Shown here in pieces: positions 27,106 through 36,150 of a stretch of DNA of 64,000 bases (within the stretch, counting starts at the first letter, position 1; each line of letters starts with the position of its first letter). A program made the position numbers and the translations under genes. This stretch comes from Scytonema hofmannii PCC 7110 (GTDB lineage Bacteria; Cyanobacteriota; Cyanobacteriia; Cyanobacteriales; Nostocaceae). The stretch is from assembly GCF_000346485.2 (NCBI RefSeq), contig NZ_KQ976356.1, forward strand, positions 132,153 through 196,152. Reading direction: 5' to 3'. The notes below the pieces were generated by a model that was not told the origin of the DNA, made no database searches, and saw only the letters and a list, made by a program, of their open reading frames with translations.

Positions 27106-27771
27106 TTACCTTAAAATGTTCAGCTTTCTATCCCAATCAACAAGAGTGACTAATAGGTCATCTTTAAAAACGACAAGCACATCATCAGCTACACCATTTG
27201 GGATATCTACTTCACCTTGGGTAAAGCAAAGAACCGCGACAACTGGCTTAGACACCCGAACAGACAAAGAACGCGCCTGTCGCTTCACCTTTTCTAAAAG
27301 ATTTCCTTCGTGAAAAGGATAAATATTTCTCCCGTAACGACGAGTAAGTTGCCCATTTAGATAAATTTTTGTACCCTTATGCGACTTTGTATCCACAACA
27401 AAATAGTGACCTGAAGGGCTTTTGATAGCAAAGTCTAAATCCCCAAGTCCCTTAACTGGGACATTTGCTTCAACTTGCCAACCTTTTGCTTGAAGTACTT
27501 TTAGAAGCTTTCCAACTTCTGCCTCAGCTGCTGCGCCTTGATAAGCACGCGCTGCTTTCTTCCTCAACTGTTCTCCTTGGTGATAAAGTAAATACCCCCC
27601 AACTCCTAATCCCAGATATAGAAATAAACCCAAGTGAGAAAATTGCAGTAATGGTAGCAATATTACCAACACTACAACTGCTGTGCCAGCACCAAAATAA
27701 TACGCAATAGCATTCCCCAATCGCTTATGACCGAGTTGGTAGATAGAGTGACCTGCTTTTCTTGAAGACAT
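27106..27771 (-). CDS. NERD-domain membrane protein
   Basis: 221 residues. Two membrane segments (YFGAGTAVVVLVILLPLL, ~25-43, and LGLFLYLGLGVGGYLLYH, ~47-64) are followed by a nuclease-related domain with GAAAEAEVGKLLKVL, GLGDLDFAI and FVVDTKSHKG, matching the E...D...(D/E)xK pattern of the NERD/restriction-endonuclease fold. Such proteins are suspected to process DNA at the membrane; activity is not established. Transcribed alone on the minus strand. Confidence 0.82.
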   Translation of the reverse strand: MSSRKAGHSIYQLGHKRLGNAIAYYFGAGTAVVVLVILLPLLQFSHLGLFLYLGLGVGGYLLYHQGEQLRKKAARAYQGAAAEAEVGKLLKVLQAKGWQVEANVPVKGLGDLDFAIKSPSGHYFVVDTKSHKGTKIYLNGQLTRRYGRNIYPFHEGNLLEKVKRQARSLSVRVSKPVVAVLCFTQGEVDIPNGVADDVLVVFKDDLLVTLVDWDRKLNILR

Positions 27772-27957
27772 ACTCGTGTAGTCAAATATCTATAAATAAA
27801 AAAATACCTCTAAATAGACAGGATTTGCGTTCCAAAGCGATCGCAAGATGATCGCACCACAAATTTCTACCTATAAAAAATCAAACACTTTTCTATAAAA
27901 AGTATTAATAAAATCTAGTAAAATGATTACGATCAATACTTTTTTGACAAAATCCTT

Positions 27958-28539
27958 ATGAACGGAAATACATTTGAATACATTAATTACGCTGACAGCA
28001 CAGCAATTTCATATCTCATATTCTGGCAAGAAAAAATAGATGAATATATTAGAGAATTTTATGGAGGCAATCCTGAGAATACGTTGAGAACTAAATTTGG
28101 ATATTGTGTGAATAAATCTCTAGCTTTATTAGAGGCTGCTACTGATAGTCCCAGTATGTTTCGAGGAGTAAAGAGCAGTAATATGCTTCAAGCTGGTTCA
28201 ATTATTGAATCTAGAGTTGGAGAAATTTATTTATATGAAGGCGAGCAACAGCATCTACTGTTAGATATACTTTGCTCTGCACCTTGGAACTGCTTACCCC
28301 AAAGTGTATCTGAAACAAGGAAAGGCGCAGCAACCTGGTTGATAGCAGAAATCATTGATGAAATGACTTCTCCTCCAAATAGAATGAGCGGAATCCTCAA
28401 AGTAGCAGCCATACCCGCAGCCATTGAGTTTTACAGAAGCATTGGGTTTGAAGAGAATCCAGACGGTTCTAGAGAGATGATACTAACAAGGGAAAAAGCG
28501 CTACAATTTTTAGAAGCATATAGGTTGCGTTGGAGTTAA
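27958..28539 (+). CDS. Protein with GNAT-like C-terminus
   Basis: 193 residues. The N-terminal half is unassigned. The last ~70 residues (KGAATWLIAEIIDEM, AAIPAAIEFYRSIGFEENP, REMILTREKALQFLEAY) have the shape of the C-terminal half of GNAT acetyltransferases (A-x-x-FY-x-x-x-GF), but I do not see a convincing acetyl-CoA loop (R/Q-x-x-G-x-G/A). A homologous C-terminal fragment is present at 61597-61740. The next gene starts 3 bp after the stop, so the two are a small operon. Confidence 0.62.
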   Translation: MNGNTFEYINYADSTAISYLIFWQEKIDEYIREFYGGNPENTLRTKFGYCVNKSLALLEAATDSPSMFRGVKSSNMLQAGSIIESRVGEIYLYEGEQQHLLLDILCSAPWNCLPQSVSETRKGAATWLIAEIIDEMTSPPNRMSGILKVAAIPAAIEFYRSIGFEENPDGSREMILTREKALQFLEAYRLRWS

Positions 28540-28542
28540 GGT

Positions 28543-28794
28543 ATGACACCCGAACAAGTGATCGCTTGGATTGAAAAAGTAGAAGAACTTGAAGATAATG
28601 CTTTTGCTGGAAGAGAAGTTACAGACGAGGAAACACTACGTATTGGTAATTATTATTTAAGTGGCGATTATCTTATCAAGAATTTAGAAAGAATTCGGCA
28701 AGAGAAACAAAAAACGTTATTATCATTGGCTCACCTAGAAGCAGCAGAAAAACGCATTTTGGATAAAATCGCTCAAAAGCAAATAGTTTTGTAG
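28543..28794 (+). CDS. Small helical protein following the GNAT-like gene
   Basis: 83 residues, acidic and predicted all-helical (WIEKVEELEDNAFAGREVTD, QEKQKTLLSLAHLEAAEKRI). The start has a Shine-Dalgarno within the end of the upstream gene (ggagttaaggt). A small helical partner beside an acetyltransferase-like gene recalls toxin-antitoxin arrangements, but the usual order is antitoxin first, and no RHH or HTH is seen. Unknown function. Confidence 0.55.
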   Translation: MTPEQVIAWIEKVEELEDNAFAGREVTDEETLRIGNYYLSGDYLIKNLERIRQEKQKTLLSLAHLEAAEKRILDKIAQKQIVL

Positions 28795-28821
28795 TCAGCT
28801 TTTGAAGAAGGTGGGCTGGAT

Positions 28822-28876
28822 GCGATAAGCGCTCTTTCAGCTTGCGCTTCGCGATAAGCGCTCTTTCGGCTTGCGC
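28822..28876. repeat. Tandem 26-bp repeat with HIP1-like ends
   Basis: GCGATAAGCGCTCTTTC(A/G)GCTTGCGC occurs twice (28822-28847 and 28851-28876) with one mismatch, followed by GGGCGATCGCT. Short palindrome-rich repeats like this are common in cyanobacterial intergenic DNA. Confidence 0.75.
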
Positions 28877-29002
28877 CAAGGGCGATCGCTCACATCTCTG
28901 ACTTATCTCAATTGCCACCATAATTTTTCGTTTGAGAACCCAATACCCACTCCCCGCATCCCCATAGTTTGATTTTTATTGTAGAACGATCGCGTCAATC
29001 TA

Positions 29003-29590
29003 CTATGAAGCCTCTCTTAAGAAAAGACGTAGAGCACGGCTAACGTATGTTTCCCACGATTCGGGCGTAGGTGGAAAGATTAATGCATAGAGCATAATCC
29101 CACTCATCATGTCAAATACTAACCCAGAATCTAAGTCAGAGTGAATTTCGTTTCTTGCTTTTGCTCGTTCCAGCACGACAGTAAAGGCTTGCCTTCGAGG
29201 TTGCAGGTATTTTGTCCAGTAAATCTGAGCAAACCTAGAGTTAGTTGTTGCACTGCTGATAATCATAGCAACAGTTTTTCGTCCCAATGGGCTGAGAGTT
29301 ATTTGTGCAGCACTTTCAATTAACGCCTCAATATCACTCCAAAGATTACCTGTGTCAGGGATAACAACATCTTGCCTAATACTTTCAATTGCATCAGCAA
29401 CAAGCTCCTCTTTGCCACTATAGCGTCGGTAGATGCTTGTTTTGCCTACTCCAGCACGGTTTGCGATCGCATCGATACTCATAGCATCAAAACCAACTTC
29501 TGCAAGCAACTCCAGAGTCGCTTGTAACATAGCTTGATGAGATTGGGTACTACGGGGTCTTCCGGGCGATTTTTTAGTGTCATCAGTCAT
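29003..29590 (-). CDS. TetR/AcrR-family repressor
   Basis: 195 residues. N-terminal TetR HTH: LELLAEVGFDAMSIDAIANRAGVGKTSIYRRYSGKEELV (residues ~27-65). The C-terminal all-helical domain of about 120 residues has the usual ligand-binding length. It is divergent from the COQ4-like gene across 49 bp containing a 16-bp palindrome, so it probably represses both itself and that neighbour. Ligand unknown. Confidence 0.9.
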   Translation of the reverse strand: MTDDTKKSPGRPRSTQSHQAMLQATLELLAEVGFDAMSIDAIANRAGVGKTSIYRRYSGKEELVADAIESIRQDVVIPDTGNLWSDIEALIESAAQITLSPLGRKTVAMIISSATTNSRFAQIYWTKYLQPRRQAFTVVLERAKARNEIHSDLDSGLVFDMMSGIMLYALIFPPTPESWETYVSRALRLFLREAS

Positions 29591-29617
29591 AGGTGCTATT
29601 ATAGTTACGAAACAGTA

Positions 29618-29633
29618 TCGTATTTAAATACGA
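29618..29633. promoter_or_regulatory. Palindromic operator between TetR and COQ4-like gene
   Basis: TCGTATTTAAATACGA is a perfect 16-bp palindrome 6 bp before the start codon of the plus-strand gene and 28 bp before the TetR start. Position and symmetry fit the TetR operator. Confidence 0.65.
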
Positions 29634-29639
29634 CGAGTT

Positions 29640-30173
29640 ATGAGCCAGCATTCTCGCCCTCTTTATACAGACAGCAATAGTACTCAGACACTCCGACAAG
29701 GATTAGAGGAATACTATGCTTTGAATCCGAACATCACCGATCCTAAAGAGCTACCTCCCGATTTTGCAAAGATTTTACTAGCACATGATGTTTCGCATAT
29801 TATCTATGGCTGTGACACGAGTATGTATGACGAACTGAAAATTCTGCCATTGACGTGGTGGACAAGCAATTATAAGTTGCGGGATCACTTACGCACCCTA
29901 AGAGATCCAACCATTAGTCCCGCAATCAAAGTCATGTACGATGACTTGGTGAAAGAGCATGGGGTGATATGGCTATATGCTTCAATCTTTTTTGTATTGC
30001 CACAGCTATTGCCAGAATTGATTTCAATCTGGCTAAAAAGTCGTCAGCGTCAGTGTTTTGTTCCATTTCTTGATTTTGAACCTCTACTTGACCGTTCATT
30101 ACTGGAGATTCGTCAAGAGTTTGAGCTTTTGCCTTTCATCCAATGTTCAAAAAAGACACGATACTCTTCATAA
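29640..30173 (+). CDS. COQ4-like protein
   Basis: 177 residues. The central LLAHDVSHIIYGCDTSMYDEL carries HDxxHxxxG, the signature of the COQ4 family, whose yeast/human members organise ubiquinone synthesis and bind a metal/lipid. Cyanobacteria make plastoquinone, so the substrate here is open. The C-terminal part is hydrophobic (WLYASIFFVLPQLLPELISIWL) and could bind membrane. It appears to be under control of the divergent TetR through the 16-bp palindrome. Confidence 0.62.
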   Translation: MSQHSRPLYTDSNSTQTLRQGLEEYYALNPNITDPKELPPDFAKILLAHDVSHIIYGCDTSMYDELKILPLTWWTSNYKLRDHLRTLRDPTISPAIKVMYDDLVKEHGVIWLYASIFFVLPQLLPELISIWLKSRQRQCFVPFLDFEPLLDRSLLEIRQEFELLPFIQCSKKTRYSS

Positions 30174-30230
30174 GCCAATAACCAACGATAAGAACGATAT
30201 CGTCAGAGTTTTAAATTTCCCTGCTTTTCA

Positions 30231-30989
30231 CTAATTTCGATTCTTAAAAATTAAAAGTGCTTTGGGAGAACCAATAAAACGCCAGTGCCAAGGCTCGTAA
30301 CTCACTCCTTGAGAATTGTTCTCTTGAAATGACAATTCAAATCCGAATTCTTTAGCATGAAAGTTTAGCCATTTAAATGCATCTGTTGAAGCAAAATTAT
30401 GTGTAATATCTTGCTTTGGAAAATGACCGTCCGCTAGATCGATAGCATAACCCGTGTGGTGTTCACTATAACCAGGTGGAGCACTTAATTTTGCAGCCGC
30501 TTCCGGTGAACCCAGTCGTTGAATTTGTGCTTCAAAAAGCTTTTCTTGAGCTGCAACACTCCGATAACCTGAGACAGGGATAATCCAAACACCTTGATCT
30601 CTTGCTGCATAAATTAGCTTCATGAATGCCGAAGCCGCTTCTGGAGCTAGTCTCTCAAATCTTTGATATTCACCAGGACCGTAGCTACCAATAATCATCA
30701 TTTGATTAGGGTCGCCCTCTAAATAATAAAAGTGTCCTAATTTTTTTTTGGTTGATGCTGATGGTTGAAGTTTTTTAAGTGTTACCACTTTGGGAGAGAT
30801 ATTTGTAGTTGGAGAAGAATTAACTTTTAAGTTCTGTTCAATATTGGAAGCAGACTGAGAGACACTTGGTTTTTGCTTTAGAAATTGAGTTAGAGCATAA
30901 ATATTGAGAACAACTCCTATAACAACTAGGGCAATTACTAGAATAAAACGCCATCGAGTCCATAAATCACTAATAAATCTCATTTTCAT
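30231..30989 (-). CDS. Membrane-anchored VanY-type D,D-carboxypeptidase (M15B)
   Basis: 252 residues. One N-terminal membrane helix (FILVIALVVIGVVLNIYAL, ~15-33), a disordered Ser/Thr linker, then an M15 domain with VSGYRS, SEHHTGYAIDLAD and EPWHWR, giving the SxHxxGxAxD and WHW zinc-site motifs. It trims peptidoglycan stem peptides in the periplasm. It follows the giant SH3b protein by 70 bp on the same strand, so a shared cell-wall-related operon is likely. Confidence 0.9.
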   Translation of the reverse strand: MKMRFISDLWTRWRFILVIALVVIGVVLNIYALTQFLKQKPSVSQSASNIEQNLKVNSSPTTNISPKVVTLKKLQPSASTKKKLGHFYYLEGDPNQMMIIGSYGPGEYQRFERLAPEAASAFMKLIYAARDQGVWIIPVSGYRSVAAQEKLFEAQIQRLGSPEAAAKLSAPPGYSEHHTGYAIDLADGHFPKQDITHNFASTDAFKWLNFHAKEFGFELSFQENNSQGVSYEPWHWRFIGSPKALLIFKNRN

Positions 30990-31059
30990 TTACAGATAAC
31001 TGCTTATCCCACTTACTCCATCAGATAGGAAATACTCGTAGGTCTACAACGTAATTTAC

Positions 31060-34000
31060 TCAAGGAGCGGGTTGAGCATTAGCATCAACTTTAACTAATT
31101 GGCCTGCAATCCAACCCTCTGCTCCAGACAATGGGAAGTAGACTTTATACCAAAGGTATCCCTCTTTATCATAGCCCCTACCTATAATTTGAATACGATC
31201 GCCAGGATAGGCAGTGTGGCGTTTCTCATAATCTGTTCCGGGACCAGAGCGAATGTTTTTCGACCCTGGTTCTCCTGCAATAGTTGCGTTTGTACTGTTG
31301 TTATTTTGGTTTGAAGATGGGAATGGATTGGGTACAGGCTTTCTGCTTGGGCTAGCTTCAGGTAGTTGCTCAGGTTTTTGTTTAGGAGTATTAATACTTG
31401 CAGAAATACTGAGAACAGGCGGATCATTAACAGAATTTACAACAATGTTTAGCTTATTAGTCTTTCCTCTACCTTTGTCATCGACGGCGATAATTAGGGA
31501 GTCATTGCCGTTAAAGTCTTGTATACCCCGGTAAGTAATAGCTTGAGAATCAGCTAGAGTTGTTTTAATTTTGGCAATACTGCCTGTGAGCGTAACGGTT
31601 CCTGTCTTGTTGCCACTAATGTCACTGAATACTAAACCATTATTAACATTCGTTTTAATCGTGAGGGTTCCGTGTTCTACGCCAAGTGTGACAGTGAGAT
31701 TGGGACTATCTGGGTCATCAATACTGATGCCTGTAATCGTTAAGTTCTCATCTTCGTTGACAGTCTTACTTGGTTCAGAAATACTAATAACTGGAGTCTT
31801 ATTAGCTGGATTAACAGCAATTTGGATATCTTTACTGTTTGTCTTAGCTTCTTGAGCTTTGGGTGGCCAAACTAGAGTGTTTTTTGCATTTGCTGGAATG
31901 TCTTTACCACCATCATTAATCTCAATTTTCAAGTTATCATCATTTGTACCCTTGTAAAGAATGGCAGCAGAATCAGCTAGGGTAGCTTTGATTTTTTCTG
32001 AACTGCCAGCGATCTTAACAGTTTTCGTGTTATTGTTGCTGATATCACTGGCTGTCAATCCTTTTAATATAGAGTCTTTAACAGCGATCGTGCCGTTGTT
32101 AACACTGAGAGTAATTATAAAATTTCTAGTGCTGTCAGGGTCATTGATGCTAATACCACTAATGCTTAGAGAAGTATTTTCTTTAACCGCTTGACGATTA
32201 GGAGCTATGAGGGTTGGTGCAGTGTTTTCATTAGTCACAAAAATACTTCTAGTTAAGGGTTTGCGACTAGGGATACCACCATCATCAGTAATTTGAAACT
32301 CTACTATACGTAAACCTAATTTAACACTGTTTGCAACGTTTTGATAAGTAATATTTCGCAGCAGAGCCTGAACTGCCTCAAGAGTAGCATTGGAGTTGAG
32401 GTTAATAACCATTGGCTCTGTTTCTTTGCTACCTTGAAATAGACCAATGACTGTTCCACTATAAGTCACCTCGCTGCCACTAACACCTATTTGTCCCACA
32501 TCTTTACCTTGGTTACGAATGCTGAGACGGTCATCAGAAGTGCCACCTGCGGAAAATCGAACAGTCAATTTACCAGTGTTAAAGTTAAGAGAGTCAACAT
32601 CACTCACACTTGCGCGATCGCTAATAGTAATGCTGGGGTCAATTGCTACTGGTTCAGAGGGAGTTATCGTTGGAGATTTGCTCAGATTAATGGCTGCTAC
32701 TCCAACTAACGTAAGCACTCCACCAACACCAAGCGCTGCTAACCAACCTAAATTCTCTGCTAACCAAAGACCAGGCTTTAACCGCCCAGAGATAGTTTTC
32801 ACATCATTGTCTGGGGCATCATTCCACTTTCGTAATACAAAGTTCATTATTTCCCGGCTTAGTTGGCGTTGTCTTAAGCCTTCAGGTAGCAGGTTGCGGA
32901 TAGCAGCCCGATAATTCTCTGCGTTTCGTGTTGCTAACCAAGGAATCAGTTTACCGAGATACCAATCCTGTGGAGGTTGCCCACCCACTATAATAGGGTC
33001 AGCATAGACAGGTTTTGGTTCTCTTTCCAGAGGATCGCGTCCTTCCCGCAATTGCTTGATTTGACGTTCCTCTTCTTGTTCTAATTTCTTGACAAAATTA
33101 GCTGAGGCGTGGGTTGCCACTTGTTGCGCCATTGCATTTTGGTCGTTTTTCGCCCAGCGCAACATCGCCCTCTCGACGGAAGTAGAGGGTCGTGTTGAGT
33201 TAAGCCAAACTGGGTACTGCTTCTTATCAACTTCAATATACTTATCACCATTTCGCAGCTTGGCACGTTGATCTAAATATATTTCAGTAAGTATGTCAGC
33301 GACTTCCTGACGTTCTTTTTGTGTAATTTCACTGATTAAATCCTGTAACTGCGGCTCAACCTGCTCAAATGCTCGGTAAGCTTGGAGACCAATTGCAAAT
33401 AGAGCAACTTCCCGAACACGGGGATGTAGTTCTTCTGAAAGAATATTTTGCAAATGTTCAACTGCTTGCTGCACTGTAAGAGGTCCAACACGTTGATCGC
33501 ATTTAATTTTGCCATAGGTTAGCGCTACAGTCGCCAGCAACGCCTCACGAGGTGTCACTTTGGCTAGGACTCTTTCCGGTCGTGTCCTCTTACACTCGCT
33601 ATTCCACAAATTGAGTGTTTCTAAAACATCGTTTGGTCTAAACCGATAAGCAAGTGCTAAACTGTCAGCAACTGCTAGAACTGAATCATCAATGACACGC
33701 AGCATACCTCGCAATATGCTACGTAACTTAACTAAATGCTGTGGTACAACTCTCGGTAAAGTATGGGTGAAAACACGATTTCTGACGAGTTGATTCAGTT
33801 CACTTACTAATTGTTTTAGTAAATCACAAAGTTTGGGTGATAATTCATCCGGTGGATCATACAAAGCAGCGTAACTAACTGTGAGAGCAATTGTGGCTCG
33901 AATGTAGTCCAGTGGTTTCTCGCTTTTTTCTTGATCTTGCTTCTTCAAAATTGCATCAACTAAACTGTTAATTCGGGCTTCGTGTTGCCAGCGTTGAAGC

Positions 34001-35229
34001 GTCTCGAAAAGTTGTTGATCGATTTGGGAGTATTTGTTTTCATCAACAACTAACTCTTTTTTTTCATCATCGCGCCACGATGCCATAGCTTGTGCAGCAA
34101 CAGTTTGAACTGTAATGTTCTCGTCTGCTGCTATGTTGAGCAAAGCATCTTCAACAGCATCACTAGCAATTAGACCAATATCACTAATCGTCTCACTGAT
34201 AACTCTACGTATCTGGTCACACCGTACTGAAGAACCATATAACTCCCGCTCAAAATGCCTCACTGAGTTCTTTACAAGATTTACGAGTATGGGCAATGCA
34301 GCAAGAATCTGCCTGCGATGACTTCCCCATGCTACCTTGAACAATATCTGACGTTGTTTGGGAAAGCGAACCTCAACGATAGTTCTTTGAGTAGTTGTCT
34401 CAGTGAAATTGAAGAAGCTCCGAAGATTGTCTAAATCACAGTAGTCAAGAGCACGCAAAGAAGTATCCCGTCGTTGCCAAACGCTCTCAACTACTTCTTC
34501 TAAGGCAGCAAAAAATTGATCGTCAAAAAGACCGTCAAAAAAACTCAATCCTATTGCAAGTAGTTGTTCACGAGGATTTAACTGATGATAATACCAATTA
34601 TGAATAGACTCCTTTGGAAGTTTATTTATTAAATTTTCAGAGTCAGCAACATCCTCAACCTCTAATTCTTGCCAAAATGATCTCGCACTTTCAGGTAGCC
34701 TCCAAGCAGCAAAGGGAGTATCTGTCGTGACTATGACATAGTGCGGACTTTCAGCGGCATTGCTTTGAACTCGTGACAAGTTGTAACCAACGATATTTTG
34801 AGGTGAAAGCTGAGTTAGGACAAAAACTACTGTAGTTGTTTGTGTCTCTCTAAGTTCTACCTCAATGCTTTGTGGATCGGAACTGCGATACCACTCTTTG
34901 ACCTTTAATTGTTGACTAGGAGTGGTTGATTTAAGACACCATGCTAGATGCTTCGCTAATGCTGCCTTGTCAACATCAGGGCTGCCACCTAAAACTAACA
35001 GTCGTTGCTGATTAATGATTTCTATGAGGCTAGAGGTGATTTGTGGACTTATAAATTTTGGAGGTTGGTATTGCTCAAGATTTGGTTCAAAAAAATCAAG
35101 CTTTTGCTGTTGATAAACATTTTGGGTAGTGTTTCCAACGTTAAAAGTGCTAGAGTCACCACCAGTGAACTTAACATTCTCGAAAATTGACCCTTGCTGT
35201 TTATTTGTAGGGTTAGAGGAGCTATTCAT
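31060..35229 (-). CDS. Giant transmembrane protein: tag, P-loop-like/helical region, cadherin-like repeats, SH3b
   Basis: About 1389 residues from the ATG at 35229 (an upstream TTG would add 11). Order: an N-terminal tag with GDSSTFNVGNTTQN (~25-40); a STAND-like region whose P-loop is degenerate (LGGSPDVDKAALAKHL instead of GxxxxGKS/T); ~500 residues of helical/HEAT-like sequence; one membrane helix (WLAALGVGGVLTLVGVAAI, ~830-850); three to four beta repeats of cadherin-like type with NDPDS and DDPDSP motifs; and an SH3b domain (NIRSGPGTDYEKR ... GYLWYKVYF ... GWIAG). The likely topology is helical part inside, beta repeats and wall-binding SH3b outside. A sensor or wall-linked execution role is inference. 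The same tag ends the protein encoded at 35404-35814. Confidence 0.75.
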   Translation of the reverse strand: MNSSSNPTNKQQGSIFENVKFTGGDSSTFNVGNTTQNVYQQQKLDFFEPNLEQYQPPKFISPQITSSLIEIINQQRLLVLGGSPDVDKAALAKHLAWCLKSTTPSQQLKVKEWYRSSDPQSIEVELRETQTTTVVFVLTQLSPQNIVGYNLSRVQSNAAESPHYVIVTTDTPFAAWRLPESARSFWQELEVEDVADSENLINKLPKESIHNWYYHQLNPREQLLAIGLSFFDGLFDDQFFAALEEVVESVWQRRDTSLRALDYCDLDNLRSFFNFTETTTQRTIVEVRFPKQRQILFKVAWGSHRRQILAALPILVNLVKNSVRHFERELYGSSVRCDQIRRVISETISDIGLIASDAVEDALLNIAADENITVQTVAAQAMASWRDDEKKELVVDENKYSQIDQQLFETLQRWQHEARINSLVDAILKKQDQEKSEKPLDYIRATIALTVSYAALYDPPDELSPKLCDLLKQLVSELNQLVRNRVFTHTLPRVVPQHLVKLRSILRGMLRVIDDSVLAVADSLALAYRFRPNDVLETLNLWNSECKRTRPERVLAKVTPREALLATVALTYGKIKCDQRVGPLTVQQAVEHLQNILSEELHPRVREVALFAIGLQAYRAFEQVEPQLQDLISEITQKERQEVADILTEIYLDQRAKLRNGDKYIEVDKKQYPVWLNSTRPSTSVERAMLRWAKNDQNAMAQQVATHASANFVKKLEQEEERQIKQLREGRDPLEREPKPVYADPIIVGGQPPQDWYLGKLIPWLATRNAENYRAAIRNLLPEGLRQRQLSREIMNFVLRKWNDAPDNDVKTISGRLKPGLWLAENLGWLAALGVGGVLTLVGVAAINLSKSPTITPSEPVAIDPSITISDRASVSDVDSLNFNTGKLTVRFSAGGTSDDRLSIRNQGKDVGQIGVSGSEVTYSGTVIGLFQGSKETEPMVINLNSNATLEAVQALLRNITYQNVANSVKLGLRIVEFQITDDGGIPSRKPLTRSIFVTNENTAPTLIAPNRQAVKENTSLSISGISINDPDSTRNFIITLSVNNGTIAVKDSILKGLTASDISNNNTKTVKIAGSSEKIKATLADSAAILYKGTNDDNLKIEINDGGKDIPANAKNTLVWPPKAQEAKTNSKDIQIAVNPANKTPVISISEPSKTVNEDENLTITGISIDDPDSPNLTVTLGVEHGTLTIKTNVNNGLVFSDISGNKTGTVTLTGSIAKIKTTLADSQAITYRGIQDFNGNDSLIIAVDDKGRGKTNKLNIVVNSVNDPPVLSISASINTPKQKPEQLPEASPSRKPVPNPFPSSNQNNNSTNATIAGEPGSKNIRSGPGTDYEKRHTAYPGDRIQIIGRGYDKEGYLWYKVYFPLSGAEGWIAGQLVKVDANAQPAP

Positions 35230-35279
35230 GCTTAGTTCTTGGTAATGAAGGTTTTTTAACAACTATTAATATTGGATGT

Positions 35280-35393
35280 AAGTAGGAAGGCACAAAAAAC
35301 AGAACTATGTAACAAAAAGTAAATTTAGTTAAAACCCTCTTCCCTTCTGCCTTCTGCCTTGACTCAACGATAAATATTTATGCCCACCTACTT
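35280..35393. repeat. MITE-like element, copy 1
   Basis: AAGTAGGAAGGCACAAAAAA (35280-35299) and TTTATGCCCACCTACTT (35377-35393) are imperfect terminal inverted repeats. Inside is CTATGTAACAAAAAGTAAAT (from 35305), also present with two changes at 36177, plus a cttctgcc tandem repeat. It separates the small tagged gene from the giant gene. Confidence 0.55.
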
Positions 35394-35403
35394 AAGTGAC
35401 TTC

Positions 35404-35814
35404 CTAGTTGTTCTGAGTAGTATTCCCAACGTTAAAAGTGCTAGAGTCACCACTAGTAAATTGAACATCTTTGAAAGAAGCACCTGTTTGAATATTTCCG
35501 CCAGAAGGAGGTAATACTTTTGCTTCTTCAAGCTGTTTTACCAACTCTGCCAATCTCTGTGCAAAAATTTCATCCTCACTCATCTGTGTTACGAGTTCGG
35601 CTTCTAATATGGCTACAGTGGGTTCTGTTGGCTGCTTTTCTACCCGTGTAAGTAGACCTTCTGTGCCCGATGCTTTAAATTTCTCACGAATCACTGTGAG
35701 GAGTTGAGTGATTTTCTCGGAGACACCTTTTCCAAGAGACTTTCCTCCCTCCTTAAAAGCCTCACTGAGGATCAGAGTTGCGATCGCGCTAGCTACTGTT
35801 ACTATAGGTTCCAT
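35404..35814 (-). CDS. Small protein with C-terminal GDSSTFNVGNTTQN tag
   Basis: 136 residues. The N-terminal ~95 residues (VTVASAIATLILSEAFKEGG, LLTVIREKFKASG, PTVAILEAELVTQM, ELVKQLEEAKVL) are a helical region of the kind that precedes effector-associated modules in cyanobacterial conflict proteins. The C-terminal ~30 residues (ASFKDVQFTSG then DSSTFNVGNTTQNN) repeat the tag at the start of the neighbouring giant protein; 28 nt are identical (35426-35453 versus 35135-35162). No enzyme domain. Probably an adaptor. Same strand as and upstream of the giant gene. Confidence 0.7.
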   Translation of the reverse strand: MEPIVTVASAIATLILSEAFKEGGKSLGKGVSEKITQLLTVIREKFKASGTEGLLTRVEKQPTEPTVAILEAELVTQMSEDEIFAQRLAELVKQLEEAKVLPPSGGNIQTGASFKDVQFTSGDSSTFNVGNTTQNN

Positions 35815-35894
35815 AGAAAGGTTTCGTACTCCTTTAAGACTTTTTCGTAAGTTTTTTTACCTTCAGTATCAATACAAATTACGTGAAATTATGA

Positions 35895-36018
35895 ACGCAA
35901 GCTGACCGTGCATTTACGATCCTTAGAGGTTTCGGACTTTGCCTTCGGCAGCATCGGTTTAATGATTTGCCACTGTTCGTCGCTGAGGTCTATGAATAAC
36001 CCTTTCAAGCCATCAATT
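35895..36018 (-). pseudogene. IS5-type transposase N-terminal remnant
   Basis: On the minus strand the frame reads LFIDLSDEQWQIIKPMLPKA then KSETSKDRKCTV, the conserved start of IS5/IS4-group (DUF4096-type) transposases. There is no catalytic DDE part. A dead fragment of an insertion sequence. Confidence 0.7.
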
Positions 36019-36150
36019 GCTCTTGTTATTTATACACCTCTATGTCATACTTCTCACATGGATAACACTTTTCTTGATTTCTTAATATTGTTTTTATAGA
36101 TACCCTCTTAGATAAAATTACAGAATTGACTCACACAAGTCTATTGAGAT

